Shown here: positions 51,020 to 61,008 of the stretch, in pieces
Position numbering within the stretch: position 1 is the first letter of the stretch
Layout of the letters: each line of letters starts with the position of its first letter
Assembly (NCBI GenBank): GCA_040771825.1
Contig: JAXGZG010000004.1
Span: forward strand, 124,001-188,000
Reading direction: 5' to 3'
DNA length: 64,000 bases
From: JAXGZG01 sp040771825
GTDB lineage: Bacteria; Bacillota; Sulfobacillia; Fermentithermobacillales; Fermentithermobacillaceae
The notes under the pieces: generated by a model
The model's database searches: none
What the model was told of the DNA's origin: nothing
The model's input: only the letters and a program-made list of their open reading frames with translations
Translations under genes and position numbers: made by a program

Positions 51020-52644
51020 ATCGGCGTCACTTCCCTTGTGCCCATGATGGCTTCGGCGACGTTCACCGCGTGGTCGCCAACTCTTTCGATGTGGGTAAGC
51101 AGGTCCAAGTAAACAACGCCTGACCCCGGGTAACAGATACCCTGGTTGAGTCGTTTGATGTGCAGGCCGCGAAGCTCCTTCTCCCTTGAGTCCACAACAT
51201 CGTCCATGGCGCCTATGCCAGCCGCCGTGTCTTTGTCATCCTTCTCCAGACACTCTATGGTTCGCTCGAGGATATCTGACACACGCCCAGCAAGATCCCT
51301 GATTTCCAGCAGGGCTTCATCGGAGAATACGAGCCTGTGCTCGTCTATATATTCCACTAGCTCATAAATCCCTGTGGCGTGGTCCCCGATTCGCTCAAGG
51401 TCCGTGGCTATGTTAATCATAGACGTCAGCATCCGCGCCTGCTCTTGGTTGACGCCGCGCTGAGATATTGTGGAGACATAGACACTAACATCTTCCTCAA
51501 GCCCGTCGATAACGTCTTCAATGCCATCGAACCGTCTTCTTTCAGGCTTGGAGTCTCCCAGAAAAGCCGCCATGGAAGCATTGAAGTTCTCCTGACAAAG
51601 GCGAGCCATCCTAACAACCTCTTTGCGAAGCTGGATGACCGCCGTGAAAGGGGCGGGAATAAGCCTGAGGTTGAGATACTGAGGGCCGTGGATCACCGTA
51701 TTGTCTTCTCCCTTAACGATGTGAGTAACAAACTTAGCGAACTGCCCTATGAAGGGAACCAGCAGCAACGTAACGCTCACATTGAAAAGGGAGTGAGCGT
51801 TGGCTACCTGGCGTGCCACGTCTGTGCTAGACGATGCGGCCAGTCTCTCAAAGACCCTGAGAAACGGCAAGGAAACCAAAGTGCCCAAAACGTTAAAGAG
51901 AAAGTGCGCCATGGCAGCCCGTCTGGCTGCCAGAGTCGTGCCCAACGATGCCATGAGAGCAGTGGAAGTCGTGCCTATGTTGGCCCCAAATACCATAGGC
52001 ACAGCGGAACCCAAAGTCATGATCCCTCTGGAAGCCATGGTAACCAGAAGGCCGGTAGTGGCCGAAGAAGACTGTAGGGCGGTAGTGAACAACATGCCTA
52101 CCACCACTCCCAGAATGGGGCTCTTCTGGCTTCTGACCAGCAAATTGAGAAACGGACCATATTCCTTTAGGCCCGCCAAGGCGCCGCCCAAAACTGATAT
52201 GCCAAGGAAGAGGATCCCAAATCCAAGCACGCAATCGCTGAAGCCCCGGACCGTCTTGCGCTTTCCCACAAGTTTGATGGCCATCCCTAGTGCGATGGCC
52301 GGCAGAGCGCTCTTCTCGAGGTCAAAGGCCACAAGCTGAGCAGTAATGGTAGTGCCTATGTTGGCGCCCATGATGATTCCTATAGCTTGCTCAAGGGTCA
52401 TAAGGCCCGCGTTGACGAACCCCACTACCATTACAGTGGTAGCCCCTGATGCCTGGATGATGGCAGTCACCACCATGCCCACAGCCACAGCCATAAACCT
52501 GTTGCTGGTAAGGGCCTCGAGGATCTTACGCATACGGTCACCGGCTGAGTTTTGGAGCCCTTCGCTCATTTTCATCATGCCGTACAAGAACAGACCCATC
52601 CCGCCAAATGCGGTTAAGACCGACTCGAGACTGATGGTAAACAC
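51016..52644 (-). CDS. Na/Pi-cotransporter family protein with C-terminal PhoU domain
   Basis: Phosphate/sodium symporter-like membrane protein. Two internal repeats carry the QSS-type motif: TAIIQASGATTVMVVGFVNAG and TTALQSSSATTGLLVTMAS, each followed by GANIGTT. The last 200 residues (ATDLERIGDHATGIYELVEY and HIERVGDHAVNVAEAI) are a PhoU-like helical domain. The start is uncertain: the frame opens at 52725, but family resemblance begins at the GTG at 52644, which directly abuts AGGAG. About 542 residues from that GTG. Confidence 0.92.
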   Translation of the reverse strand: MFTISLESVLTAFGGMGLFLYGMMKMSEGLQNSAGDRMRKILEALTSNRFMAVAVGMVVTAIIQASGATTVMVVGFVNAGLMTLEQAIGIIMGANIGTTITAQLVAFDLEKSALPAIALGMAIKLVGKRKTVRGFSDCVLGFGILFLGISVLGGALAGLKEYGPFLNLLVRSQKSPILGVVVGMLFTTALQSSSATTGLLVTMASRGIMTLGSAVPMVFGANIGTTSTALMASLGTTLAARRAAMAHFLFNVLGTLVSLPFLRVFERLAASSSTDVARQVANAHSLFNVSVTLLLVPFIGQFAKFVTHIVKGEDNTVIHGPQYLNLRLIPAPFTAVIQLRKEVVRMARLCQENFNASMAAFLGDSKPERRRFDGIEDVIDGLEEDVSVYVSTISQRGVNQEQARMLTSMINIATDLERIGDHATGIYELVEYIDEHRLVFSDEALLEIRDLAGRVSDILERTIECLEKDDKDTAAGIGAMDDVVDSREKELRGLHIKRLNQGICYPGSGVVYLDLLTHIERVGDHAVNVAEAIMGTREVTPI

Positions 52645-52744
52645 CTCCTGCGCAATGACAAAGCCATATCCGACCAGATACCATAGTACCACATGGATCT
52701 TCTTTGTGGGACAACTCCATGCCAAATAAGGTCCATTTGACTTG

Positions 52745-54439
52745 TTAGGCGTCGCTTAAGAGCGCTTTAAGCCTTTTCTGCCCCAATGTGGTCGCAAGAG
52801 ACAAGAGGATGATTCCTGCGGCTACCACCACAGCGTATGACAAAGATCTGACAGTGTCCAAAGAGCCGTCTGGAAGGAGCCCCTTGGACTGCAGCGTCCA
52901 TGGCAGCGCCTGCACCATGATGCTCAACAACACAAACGCTATAGACGTTAACATGGTGACGAGAAGTTTGCCTGTTCCCCGTCCGCTCTTGGACGACCCA
53001 AACTCCACCTTCATGGTGAAGTCTGGAAAGTACACATCCAAGAGAATCTGCAGGGACGAAACCCCAAGGGTAACCGAAATCCCCAACAGAAGAGATAGCC
53101 AGACAGGCAGTTGAGGTACGCCCGCAACCTTCGCTCCCACGAGGGCGAGAATGAGTATGAGGAATCCAGGGAGAAACGCATAGGTCATCTTTGCCCAGAA
53201 GAGCTCTATCGGCGCCGTGGGGTTACCCTGGAGAATCCAGAAACTCCGTCCCTCGCGGCTCACGGAGATGCCGCCCGTCTGGGCCGAGGTTACCGCTCCC
53301 ATGAGTGACGCCATCATTATCACAAGGGCTGCCATCATATCCGGCCCTTGCCCCGTAGGCCTTCTCGCAGTATTGAAGAGGAAAAAGCCAATCACTATTG
53401 CGCTGGTTACCAGCCCGTACCACACTATGGGGTCACGAAAGAGGGTCGTTGTGTCCTTTTTGAGAACCGCCCAATAAGTGCCTTTGAGCCTTGACATGGG
53501 CCCCGAAGGCCCTGCTCGAGAGACTCTCCTAACAGCCGGCTTTCCCCCTTCCTCGGCCCTGCCCGCCCAACCGGTCAAGTACGTGCGGCTGGATACCCTA
53601 ACCGTAAGCCACGCCGAAAGAACCGCCCCCAAGCAGAGTGCTGCGAAATACGGCCTGTAATCGATGCCAAAGCGAGGAATAGTCCCGAGCACAGCCCTGA
53701 CTAACCACGTGCTTGGAAGGTACCATACCCCTCCAAGCCCAGACGCTCCTATTTGTCTCAGAAGAGCCTCTTGGCTCCCGGGGCTCCCCATGTCGCTAAC
53801 TTTGGCGCCCAAAATCTGACTGACGAGCACCACCACAACCCCACCCACAGCCGAGACTGCAATGAAGACTTGCTTCATTTTCCTCGTGGGTAGATAGCGC
53901 ATTGCCACCAGAAGCACAAGGGACAGGATCGAGTGAGCCAGAAGCAGAAACAACGAAAACCCGAGAAACGCCACAATGTGAAACCAAAACCCTGCGCCTG
54001 TAGCGTGTCCCCACCCGATCCACTCAGGCAGCCCGAGACCTAGGACCAAAGCCGCAAGAACAGCATAGGAAATCACGAACTTGGCCAGAAACACTGACTG
54101 TACAGGTATTGGCTGCATCAAGAGAAAACCTATGTCGTCAGACTCATAAATCGTCTTGTAAGTGGTTTGCAGCCCGGTCATGAACACCATCACAAGAGAA
54201 AACAGGGCCACGCCGTTCAGAATGTTTAGCCCGACGGCGTCAGCCAATCCCGGAACGAAGCCTAGAGCGCTCTGGACGTAGGTAAACAACCTAAAGGATC
54301 CGTAGTAGAATCCAAAAACAATACCCACAAAGAAGAGTATGCTCACGACAATTCCTAGTGTTCTCTTTGGGCTTGACTTACCGCCGGGAGCAAATAGCGA
54401 ACGGAGGTCTCTCTTTAGGATCATAGACACATATTCCAC
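52745..54439 (-). CDS. Large ABC exporter permease (putative ABC-2/DUF type)
   Basis: Membrane protein of 564 residues with about twelve hydrophobic segments arranged in two halves. A cytoplasmic stretch before the central helices (LKGTYWAVLKKDTTTLFRDP) and YESDDIGFLLMQPIPVQS resemble large permeases that pair with single ATPases. No motif reveals the substrate. The GTG at 54439 follows GGAGG by seven bases. It lies about 20 bases after its ATPase and ends the operon. Confidence 0.85.
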   Translation of the reverse strand: MEYVSMILKRDLRSLFAPGGKSSPKRTLGIVVSILFFVGIVFGFYYGSFRLFTYVQSALGFVPGLADAVGLNILNGVALFSLVMVFMTGLQTTYKTIYESDDIGFLLMQPIPVQSVFLAKFVISYAVLAALVLGLGLPEWIGWGHATGAGFWFHIVAFLGFSLFLLLAHSILSLVLLVAMRYLPTRKMKQVFIAVSAVGGVVVVLVSQILGAKVSDMGSPGSQEALLRQIGASGLGGVWYLPSTWLVRAVLGTIPRFGIDYRPYFAALCLGAVLSAWLTVRVSSRTYLTGWAGRAEEGGKPAVRRVSRAGPSGPMSRLKGTYWAVLKKDTTTLFRDPIVWYGLVTSAIVIGFFLFNTARRPTGQGPDMMAALVIMMASLMGAVTSAQTGGISVSREGRSFWILQGNPTAPIELFWAKMTYAFLPGFLILILALVGAKVAGVPQLPVWLSLLLGISVTLGVSSLQILLDVYFPDFTMKVEFGSSKSGRGTGKLLVTMLTSIAFVLLSIMVQALPWTLQSKGLLPDGSLDTVRSLSYAVVVAAGIILLSLATTLGQKRLKALLSDA

Positions 54440-54461
54440 TCCGATACCTCCAATGCATGGC

Positions 54462-55247
54462 TTAGCCCTCTTGCGGCCCCTCGCCCAAGTGTTTCACAAG
54501 TTCGCGGTATTCCTCACCGCCGGTCAACTTGAGGAAAAGGTCCTCAAGGGAGGCATCTTCTTCGCCTCTTCCGGTACCGACTCTTCTCCTCAGATCATCC
54601 ATGGTACCCTCAGCCAGAACGCAGCCTTTCTGGATAATGCCTATCCTGTCGCACATGCGCTCGGCGATCTCCAGGATGTGGGTGGACAAGAACACCGTCC
54701 CGCCCTGGGAAGCCACCTCCCGCAGTACATCCTTGACAATCCGGGCGCTTTTGGGATCCAAACCCACCGTAGGCTCATCTAGGAAGAGAACCTTAGGGTT
54801 GCCCAATAATGCGGCGGCGATGCCGACCTTCTGTTTCATACCGTGGGAGTAGCCTCCCAGCAACTCATCCTGCCGCTCGTCCAGTTCAAACATGGCCATG
54901 AGTTCATGAATCCTGCGGCTGGCTACGCTCCCATCAATCTTGCGGAGATCGGCCACAAACTGAAGCAATTCCCTGGCTGTAAGTTTCTCGTAGACGTCTG
55001 GAGTATCAGGAACGAATCCCAGGAGGGACTTCACCTTTACAGGGTCCTTTTGGACGTCTATCCCGCAGATCTCGGCTCGCCCCGAAGTGGGGATCAGCAG
55101 CCCAGTGAGCATCTTAATAGTGGTCGTCTTGCCAGCGCCATTCGGCCCCAAAAAACCGAAGATCTCTCCAGGCTCCACCGTAAGGCTGAGCTCGTCAACG
55201 GCCGTTAGGGCCCCGTACCTTTTGGTGAGGCCTATGGCTCTAATCAC
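54462..55247 (-). CDS. ABC transporter ATP-binding protein
   Basis: ATPase of 261 residues partnering the large permease. Walker A is GPNGAGKTTT, the signature is YSHGMKQKVG, Walker B is VLFLDEPTVGLD and the switch histidine is in STHILE. The start is probably the GTG at 55247 (MIRAIGLTKRYG) after a G-rich ribosome site; an ATG at 55265 is also in frame. A sigma-A-like promoter lies about 50 bases upstream. Confidence 0.93.
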   Translation of the reverse strand: MIRAIGLTKRYGALTAVDELSLTVEPGEIFGFLGPNGAGKTTTIKMLTGLLIPTSGRAEICGIDVQKDPVKVKSLLGFVPDTPDVYEKLTARELLQFVADLRKIDGSVASRRIHELMAMFELDERQDELLGGYSHGMKQKVGIAAALLGNPKVLFLDEPTVGLDPKSARIVKDVLREVASQGGTVFLSTHILEIAERMCDRIGIIQKGCVLAEGTMDDLRRRVGTGRGEEDASLEDLFLKLTGGEEYRELVKHLGEGPQEG

Positions 55248-55295
55248 GGTAATCCCCCCACCCATAACCCTGAAATAGCTGCAAACCAGACTAAC

Positions 55296-55323
55296 TGTAT
55301 ATCTCTTGGGAAAAGGAAATCAA
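55296..55323 (-). promoter_or_regulatory. Promoter of the ABC ATPase-permease operon
   Basis: TTGATT (55323-55318) and TATACA (55301-55296) are separated by 16 bases on the minus strand, about 50 bases ahead of the ATPase gene. Confidence 0.5.
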
Positions 55324-55351
55324 GACCATACTCCGGTGGGGCTTCGTCTTC

Positions 55352-56587
55352 TTACTGTCCCAAAGGCTCCGGTGGGGTCCCCCCGGCACTGACGGCAGCC
55401 ATCTTTCCATCTTTCAAAATGGACGGCAGAATCTCTTTCTTGGAAAGGGCTTCCACCTCTTCATACACTTTTTCTGTGCTAAAGGCGATGTCGTCCAGGA
55501 ATACTTGCGCTGGGCCACTATCTTGGCACGGGCGGCCAATTCTTGCCGGAGACCCGGGTCCCCAAGGAGGCCTCTTATGGCGTCCCCAAGACTTGCGGAA
55601 TCATTGGGGCGGACTTTCATCCCGGTGACCCCGTGTTCAACCGTCTCAGACAGCCCCCGACATCCCCCACCACACAGGGAACGCCGGTGGCCATGGCTTC
55701 CAAAGCGACGATGCCGAAAGGCTCGTAAGAACTAGGAAAACATGCAACCCAAGATCTAGAGTATGTAGATCCTTCAAAGTTTCATCGCCCAGGTGACCCG
55801 GAAGATCCACGATTCTTCTAAGGCCCGATTCCCATACCCTACGGCGGAGATCGTCTTCCATCGGACCGCTTCCGGCCACCACCAGACTCGCTGTTGGAAA
55901 TTCCAAGGCAATGTCGGACATAGACTCCACCAAAATATGGGCGCCCTTTTCGGGGACAAGGCGGCCCACGTATAGAATCAGGGGGTCCTTTTGGGGATTC
56001 CTCTCTACCCCGAACCAGGTTTGGGAAATGCCGTTGGGGATAACCCGAACCTTGTCCTGGGGAACGCTGAAGGTCTGGCAGATCTCCCGGCGCATGTAGT
56101 CGCTGCACACTACGACTCTCCACGCCTCATAGCAAAGCCACCATTCAGTTTCGGAAATGTGAGCCTGAACCGGGTTGTGAAGTCCCTTCTGCCGCCCGCA
56201 CTCGGTGGCGTGAATGGTAGCAACCAAGGGTATGTTCCAAGCATGCTTCATGGCCCTGGCGGCATAGGCCACAATCCAGTCGTGGGCGTGGATTATGTCA
56301 AACTCGTGGGGCGAGAGCATCCGCACGGCTTCCTCCATTAGGCTGACATTGAACTCTGCGGCCCAAGTGGCGAAGTCAGGCGGGTGAAGGTCGTAGGCCC
56401 TAGCGGACACAACTCGAACGCCCCCATCATCCCAAACCTCGGGCCCGCGAGCACCCCTGCGGGTCAAAACCGTCACCTCGACCCCTCTATCCTGGAGCGC
56501 CCTACTTATGCTAGCCACATGCCTACCGAGACCCCCAACGTGGTCCGGAGGGTATTCCCACGACAGCATCAACACTCTTTGCTTCAT
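55352..56587 (-). pseudogene. GT4 glycogen-synthase-like glycosyltransferase broken by three one-base deletions
   Basis: Starts MKQRVLMLSWEYPPDHVGG (ATG 56587, ATGA overlap with the debranching enzyme gene) and shows DIIHAHDWI, LVATIHATECGRQKG, RVIPNGIS and LYVGRLVPEKGAH, a GT-B fold resembling bacterial and archaeal glycogen synthases. The frame breaks near 55737-55740 (TTTT, one T short), resumes as FPSSYEPFGIVALEAMATGV, breaks near 55650-55658 (one base short after GGGGG), resumes as SETVEHGVTGMKVRPNDSAS, and breaks near 55494-55497 (one G short). The final frame ends at TAA 55352. Every break is a single missing base beside a homopolymer. Conserved sequence after each break suggests recent loss or sequence error. 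Confidence 0.88.
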
Positions 56588-58605
56588 AGAGGATCCCCCT
56601 CTCTTTCTCCATTGCAGAATGTGGCGATAATCCGCGACACTTCGCCCACGCTCCAAGCCTGAGATACCGCTCCTCCGGCTTCGTGGGGAAAATCACCCGA
56701 AGCTACCTCGGGTACGCTTCCCGCACACGGGTTGGACCGAAGGTCAATGAGACTTGCCACCGCTGGCACTATGGCCCGTTTCAGAGCGTCCCCCTTTAGG
56801 CCTGGCCATATGTGTCTCACAAGGTCATAGTAAGGTCCCAAAAGCCAAGGCCACGCCGTTCCCTGGTGATAGGACGCGTCTCTTTGTTCAGGTCCGCCCT
56901 TGTATTGGCCCACGTAGCACGGTTCAAAGGGAGCAAGGGTCCGGAGCCCCTTAGGGGTAAGAAGCCACCTCTTGGCGCTTCGCCACGTGTCCAGAAGAAT
57001 CTCCTTGGGAAGCCCGTGGCCAAGTATGGCAGCAGCTATCACAGCGTTCGGACGCAAGACCGGCGCAGGAACTCCCTCTTCATCCAAAGAGTCGTGCAGA
57101 CCCCAACCCGGCCATCTGAACCTTCTAACAAACTCCCGTGAAGCCGACTGGGCGAGCCTTTGATAAGGGGCCCAGACTTCTTTTCCTAGACGCTTCTCCC
57201 ATTGGGCCATAAGGAACAGGCTCAGGATCCACAAAGCGTTGATTTCTACCGGATATCCTGCCCTAGGCGTCACCGGCTTGCCTCCAACGCATGCGTCCAT
57301 CCAAGTCACTTGAGTGGGTCTATAGCCTCCGTGTCCCGCCAGGAGAAGTCCTGAGGGATCCATTCTCACTCCGTAGGAAGTCCCTTTGGCGTAGGATCTG
57401 ACGATATCCCGCACCGCGGGGATAATGGAGTCAACGAAGGCGCCGTCCCCCGACTCCCTTTCGTAGAGCCCCAAGGCACGGACCATCCAAAGAGATGCGT
57501 CGGCGGAGTTGTGTGCCGCATCATGCCCTTCTTGAAAACGGTTGGGTATCATGCCCTGCTCCATGGCCGACGAGAACCGCAGGAAAACCTGACGTGCATC
57601 GTCCCACCGCCCTGTCCTGAGAAGAACTCCTGGCATTGCTATAAAAGAGTCCCGGCCCCACTCGCCAAACCAGTGGTACCCTGCGATAATCGACGTTCCC
57701 GACGCTGATTTCACCACGAACTGGTCACTGGCCGCATCTAGCCCCGCCATAAGAGGTGAACGGGCCTTTTTTTCCATGTCACGCCTTCTTGCAGCTTCTT
57801 GGCGCCTCTGGGCCAGAGCGCGATCCAGAAGTCCCGGTCCGGACCCGCCTTTCGCTTGCATGGGCCCAGCCCAAAAAGCTACTGCCTCTCCCGGCCGGAG
57901 CAAAGACTGAAACTCGCCGGGGCTGAAATGATCCTCCCAGTAGTCGAGGCCTCGGTCTTGCTCTATTGGGTAGAGCATGTTTCGATACCACTTTGGATCG
58001 GGGCGAAAGGTGGAAGGCTCCGCCGTCAGGAGGATACTTCCGCAAGCATAATGTCCTTGAATCACAACGCCGCTCTCCAGTGGAGTTGCCACGGGCAACC
58101 AGGAGCCCTCCCTACCCAGATGATGGTAGAAACGGTTCTGGCAAAAAGGCCGCATTAGAAGCGTCATGGGGGTTCCCGGGTCGTCACTATCAGGCTCAAG
58201 ACGATACAGACAATAGACTCCGGGGGTCCCATGCCTCATGAAAATCTCTCGAGAAAGGAATCTCTGACCCACTTTAAAGACGAATTTCGGGAACGGGTCT
58301 TTGACGAAATGCCATAGATTGGCCGACCCGTCTGGATGAGTAACGCCCGGGTAGAAATTGGACGATAGCTCCCACCGCCCCTGGGGATCATGGCAGGAGT
58401 CCTCTAGCTTCGATAGAGCCAGAAACCTTTCACCGGGGTCCCGCCCGGCAAGAAAAAGCCACCCGTGATACCTGCGCGTATGGATACCCAATGTGGTTGA
58501 CGAGGCGAACCCGCCCAACCCGTCGGTTTCTAGCCATTCCTGCCGGGATGGAGCCAGGTGAGACGTCCTTACAGGGACGGCTTCTGGGCAACTGGCATGA
58601 GTCAT
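56584..58605 (-). CDS. Amylo-alpha-1,6-glucosidase (glycogen debranching enzyme, GH133 type)
   Basis: Removes alpha-1,6 branch stubs from glycogen or maltodextrin. The N-terminal beta-domain has ETDGLGGFASSTTLGIHTRRYHGW, diagnostic of this family. The (alpha/alpha)6 domain shows GYHWFGEWGRDSFIAMPG (catalytic Asp) and AGYPVEINALWIL (catalytic Glu). No signal peptide. I chose the ATG at 58605, about 673 residues; upstream codons stay open but would approach the divergent gene. It is the first gene of a unit with the GT4 enzyme. Confidence 0.92.
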   Translation of the reverse strand: MTHASCPEAVPVRTSHLAPSRQEWLETDGLGGFASSTTLGIHTRRYHGWLFLAGRDPGERFLALSKLEDSCHDPQGRWELSSNFYPGVTHPDGSANLWHFVKDPFPKFVFKVGQRFLSREIFMRHGTPGVYCLYRLEPDSDDPGTPMTLLMRPFCQNRFYHHLGREGSWLPVATPLESGVVIQGHYACGSILLTAEPSTFRPDPKWYRNMLYPIEQDRGLDYWEDHFSPGEFQSLLRPGEAVAFWAGPMQAKGGSGPGLLDRALAQRRQEAARRRDMEKKARSPLMAGLDAASDQFVVKSASGTSIIAGYHWFGEWGRDSFIAMPGVLLRTGRWDDARQVFLRFSSAMEQGMIPNRFQEGHDAAHNSADASLWMVRALGLYERESGDGAFVDSIIPAVRDIVRSYAKGTSYGVRMDPSGLLLAGHGGYRPTQVTWMDACVGGKPVTPRAGYPVEINALWILSLFLMAQWEKRLGKEVWAPYQRLAQSASREFVRRFRWPGWGLHDSLDEEGVPAPVLRPNAVIAAAILGHGLPKEILLDTWRSAKRWLLTPKGLRTLAPFEPCYVGQYKGGPEQRDASYHQGTAWPWLLGPYYDLVRHIWPGLKGDALKRAIVPAVASLIDLRSNPCAGSVPEVASGDFPHEAGGAVSQAWSVGEVSRIIATFCNGEREGDPL

Positions 58606-58696
58606 GAGATCGTTTTGCCCCGGATGCCACGTCCATATGCGGACCACACGCTGGGGTACCACATACCCTGAGATGTAAAGCGAAAGGGGGAGACAG

Positions 58697-59671
58697 ATGA
58701 GTATTGGCTCCAAACCGTCTACACCCTGCTTCGACGCAGGTTCCCAATACTGCCCTTGCGCCCTCTCAGAACTCGGCCAGTGTGTTGCCTGCTCCCTTCT
58801 AAGAGGCGAACAAACCTGCGACTGCGGTTGGAGCGGAGTGTGTGTTTACTCAGAGTACGTCAGGAACAAGAGCGCACACAAATCCGGGCGGCCCGCCCAT
58901 TCCGCCACTGTCCTTGGTCGCTGGGAAATCGCCGGGGAAGGGATGCCGGGAGCATCCGTTGCCTTGGGCGCCGAGCTGGCTGTACCAGAAGACATCGCTG
59001 CTTGGTGCTCTTTACCAGGCTCCTTTGTGCTTGTGAGACCCAGTGGATCCACTGAAAGGTGGAACGTCCCACTGTGCGTAGCAGGCACAAAGGGAAGGTC
59101 CTTGACAGTGGCGGTGGAAGTGGCGGGCCCCAAAACCACTGCATTGGCTAGGAACTTGCGGGAAGGGTCAAAAGTCACGTTAGTAGGGCCCTTCTGGTCA
59201 GGCATCCAAGGACACTTGGCCTTGCGAAAACACGGCGGAAGCCGGGTCTTAGCCGTGGCCAAAGGCATCAATCAGGCCACCTTGGTCCAAGTAGCCCAGT
59301 ATGTGTCCCATAGAGGGGGCACACTCAAGGCCCTTATTGGTCCCGGAACTCTGGGAGCCGTCTTTGTTTTGGAAACCCTGGAGGCTTGTGGTGCCTCAGT
59401 GGAGATACTACCCCGGGAAAAGGATCATAACCTTGCCCGCATTTTCCGGGAAATAACCCGTGGACATTGCGATCTCCTCATAAGCGCAGGCGGAGACGCG
59501 CAACACAATAGCCTGGAAGAGCTTCTCCAATCGCTGCCTGAGCCTCCTGCCTTTGCCTGGTCCTCCAATCTGACCATGACCTGCGCAGAAGGAATTTGCG
59601 GATCGTGCCTCAAGAACGGGTTTCGCGGGTGCAAGTCGGAATTGTCTGCCCAAATGCCATCTGAGACCTAG
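58697..59671 (+). CDS. Iron-sulfur FNR-like (PyrK-type) flavoprotein subunit with N-terminal Cys-rich domain
   Basis: 324 residues. The N-terminus has a dense cysteine domain (CPCALSELGQCVACSLLRG then CDCGWSGVCVYSEY). The middle resembles the FAD-binding beta-barrel of dihydroorotate dehydrogenase electron-transfer subunits (PGSFVLVRPSG) and an NAD-binding half (GTLGAVFVLETLEACGASV), although its glycine loop (AKGINQA) is altered. The C-terminus carries CAEGICGSCL, like the [2Fe-2S] site of PyrK. The ATG follows GGGGGAG. It is 12 bases from the next gene, so it probably feeds electrons to or from that flavoenzyme. Substrate unknown. Confidence 0.8.
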   Translation: MSIGSKPSTPCFDAGSQYCPCALSELGQCVACSLLRGEQTCDCGWSGVCVYSEYVRNKSAHKSGRPAHSATVLGRWEIAGEGMPGASVALGAELAVPEDIAAWCSLPGSFVLVRPSGSTERWNVPLCVAGTKGRSLTVAVEVAGPKTTALARNLREGSKVTLVGPFWSGIQGHLALRKHGGSRVLAVAKGINQATLVQVAQYVSHRGGTLKALIGPGTLGAVFVLETLEACGASVEILPREKDHNLARIFREITRGHCDLLISAGGDAQHNSLEELLQSLPEPPAFAWSSNLTMTCAEGICGSCLKNGFRGCKSELSAQMPSET

Positions 59672-59683
59672 GGAGGGACTGTC

Positions 59684-60985
59684 TTGAGAAAGAACCATCA
59701 GGTGCTGGTCATTGGAGGAGGGTGGGCCGGAGTGTCTGCCGCCATATCGGCGAGACTCGCCGGTGCCGATACGGCCATCTGCGAACGCACTGACATGCTG
59801 CTTGGGGCGGGACTGGTGGGAGGAATAATGCGTAACAACGGTAGGTTCGTGGCCGCCGAAGAAGCCCTTGCCATGGGATGCGGGGACCTCTTTAGGTTGA
59901 CCGACAACCTATCAAGGCACAAAGGCCTATCATTTCCCGGACATCTCCACGCAAGTTTGTATGATGTGATGCTCATAGAGCCCGCCGTGAGAAAACTCCT
60001 CAACGAAAGACAGATTCCCGTGTATGCCGGAGAGCGAATAATCCGGGCAAAGGCGGCAGGCGGGAGACTCGCCAAGGTGACTGCCGAGTCGGGAGACGTC
60101 TTCTCCGCCAGTGCCTTTGTGGACGCCACAGGGTCATCGGGCCCGCCGGGGCAATGCCAGAGACTTGGGCAAGGGTGCGCCTGTTGCATTCAGAGGTGTC
60201 CCTCCTTTGGCCCCCGTGTCAGCGTGACCCAGCTCATGGGAATCCGGGAGTTCATGTGCACTAGACGCAAGGGAACCTTCGGAGCCATGTCAGGTTCGTG
60301 CAAACTTCACAAGGAAACGCTGTCAGAAGACCTCCGAGAAGAACTAGATTCCCGTGGCGTTCTGGTGGTACCCCTTCCCAAGAAACTAACCAACGCCAAG
60401 AAGCTTGAGACAAAGGTGTGCCAGCAGTACGCTCTCTCGGCGTATGCCGAGAACATGGTGCTTCTAGATACCGGTCACGCCAAACTAATGTCGCCCTATT
60501 TCCCTCTCTCGTCCCTAAGATCCGTGCCCGGGTTCGAAAACGCCCGGTACGCCGACCCATTGGCGGGTGACCGTGGTAACTCAATCCGTCTGACAGCCGT
60601 TTCGCCCAGGGATCTGACCCTTCTAGCCCATGGGACCGAGAATGTGTTTGTGGGAGGAGAGCGAGCGGGAGTATGTGTGGGGCACACAGAAGCGATTGTC
60701 ACAGGAGCGGTGGCTGGTCGCAACGCAGCATTGCAAGCTTTGGGCCGGCCCCTTTTGACGGTCCCAGAAACCTCGGCCATAGGCGATTACATTGCCTTCT
60801 CGGGCGTCGACAGTTCGGGGGCGCCTCTTGCGGCAGGCGGGCTCGGGTTGACTGCCTCTCACACGTTCTCAGGGTCGGTCTACTTTGAAAGAATGAAGTC
60901 CCTAGGCCTATACGAGCCGGACCCAGACGCTATTGCTAGGCGCATCAGGAGGTCTGGGATGGAATCGGCCTTCCTGGAATCCTGA
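59684..60985 (+). CDS. FAD-dependent oxidoreductase with internal Cys cluster
   Basis: 433-residue flavoenzyme. The FAD dinucleotide motif is VIGGGWAGVSAAI, and the second FAD contact is near ENVFVGGERAGVCVGHTEA. A cysteine cluster, GQGCACCIQRCPSFGPRVS, lies after the ATG-like motif AFVDATGSSG and may bind an iron-sulfur cluster. The TTG start lies seven bases after GGGAGG. It forms an operon with the PyrK-like gene. The pair is probably a soluble redox complex; the reaction is unknown. Confidence 0.82.
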   Translation: MRKNHQVLVIGGGWAGVSAAISARLAGADTAICERTDMLLGAGLVGGIMRNNGRFVAAEEALAMGCGDLFRLTDNLSRHKGLSFPGHLHASLYDVMLIEPAVRKLLNERQIPVYAGERIIRAKAAGGRLAKVTAESGDVFSASAFVDATGSSGPPGQCQRLGQGCACCIQRCPSFGPRVSVTQLMGIREFMCTRRKGTFGAMSGSCKLHKETLSEDLREELDSRGVLVVPLPKKLTNAKKLETKVCQQYALSAYAENMVLLDTGHAKLMSPYFPLSSLRSVPGFENARYADPLAGDRGNSIRLTAVSPRDLTLLAHGTENVFVGGERAGVCVGHTEAIVTGAVAGRNAALQALGRPLLTVPETSAIGDYIAFSGVDSSGAPLAAGGLGLTASHTFSGSVYFERMKSLGLYEPDPDAIARRIRRSGMESAFLES

Positions 60986-61008
60986 TACTTGGCAACAATT
61001 TCGGACTT

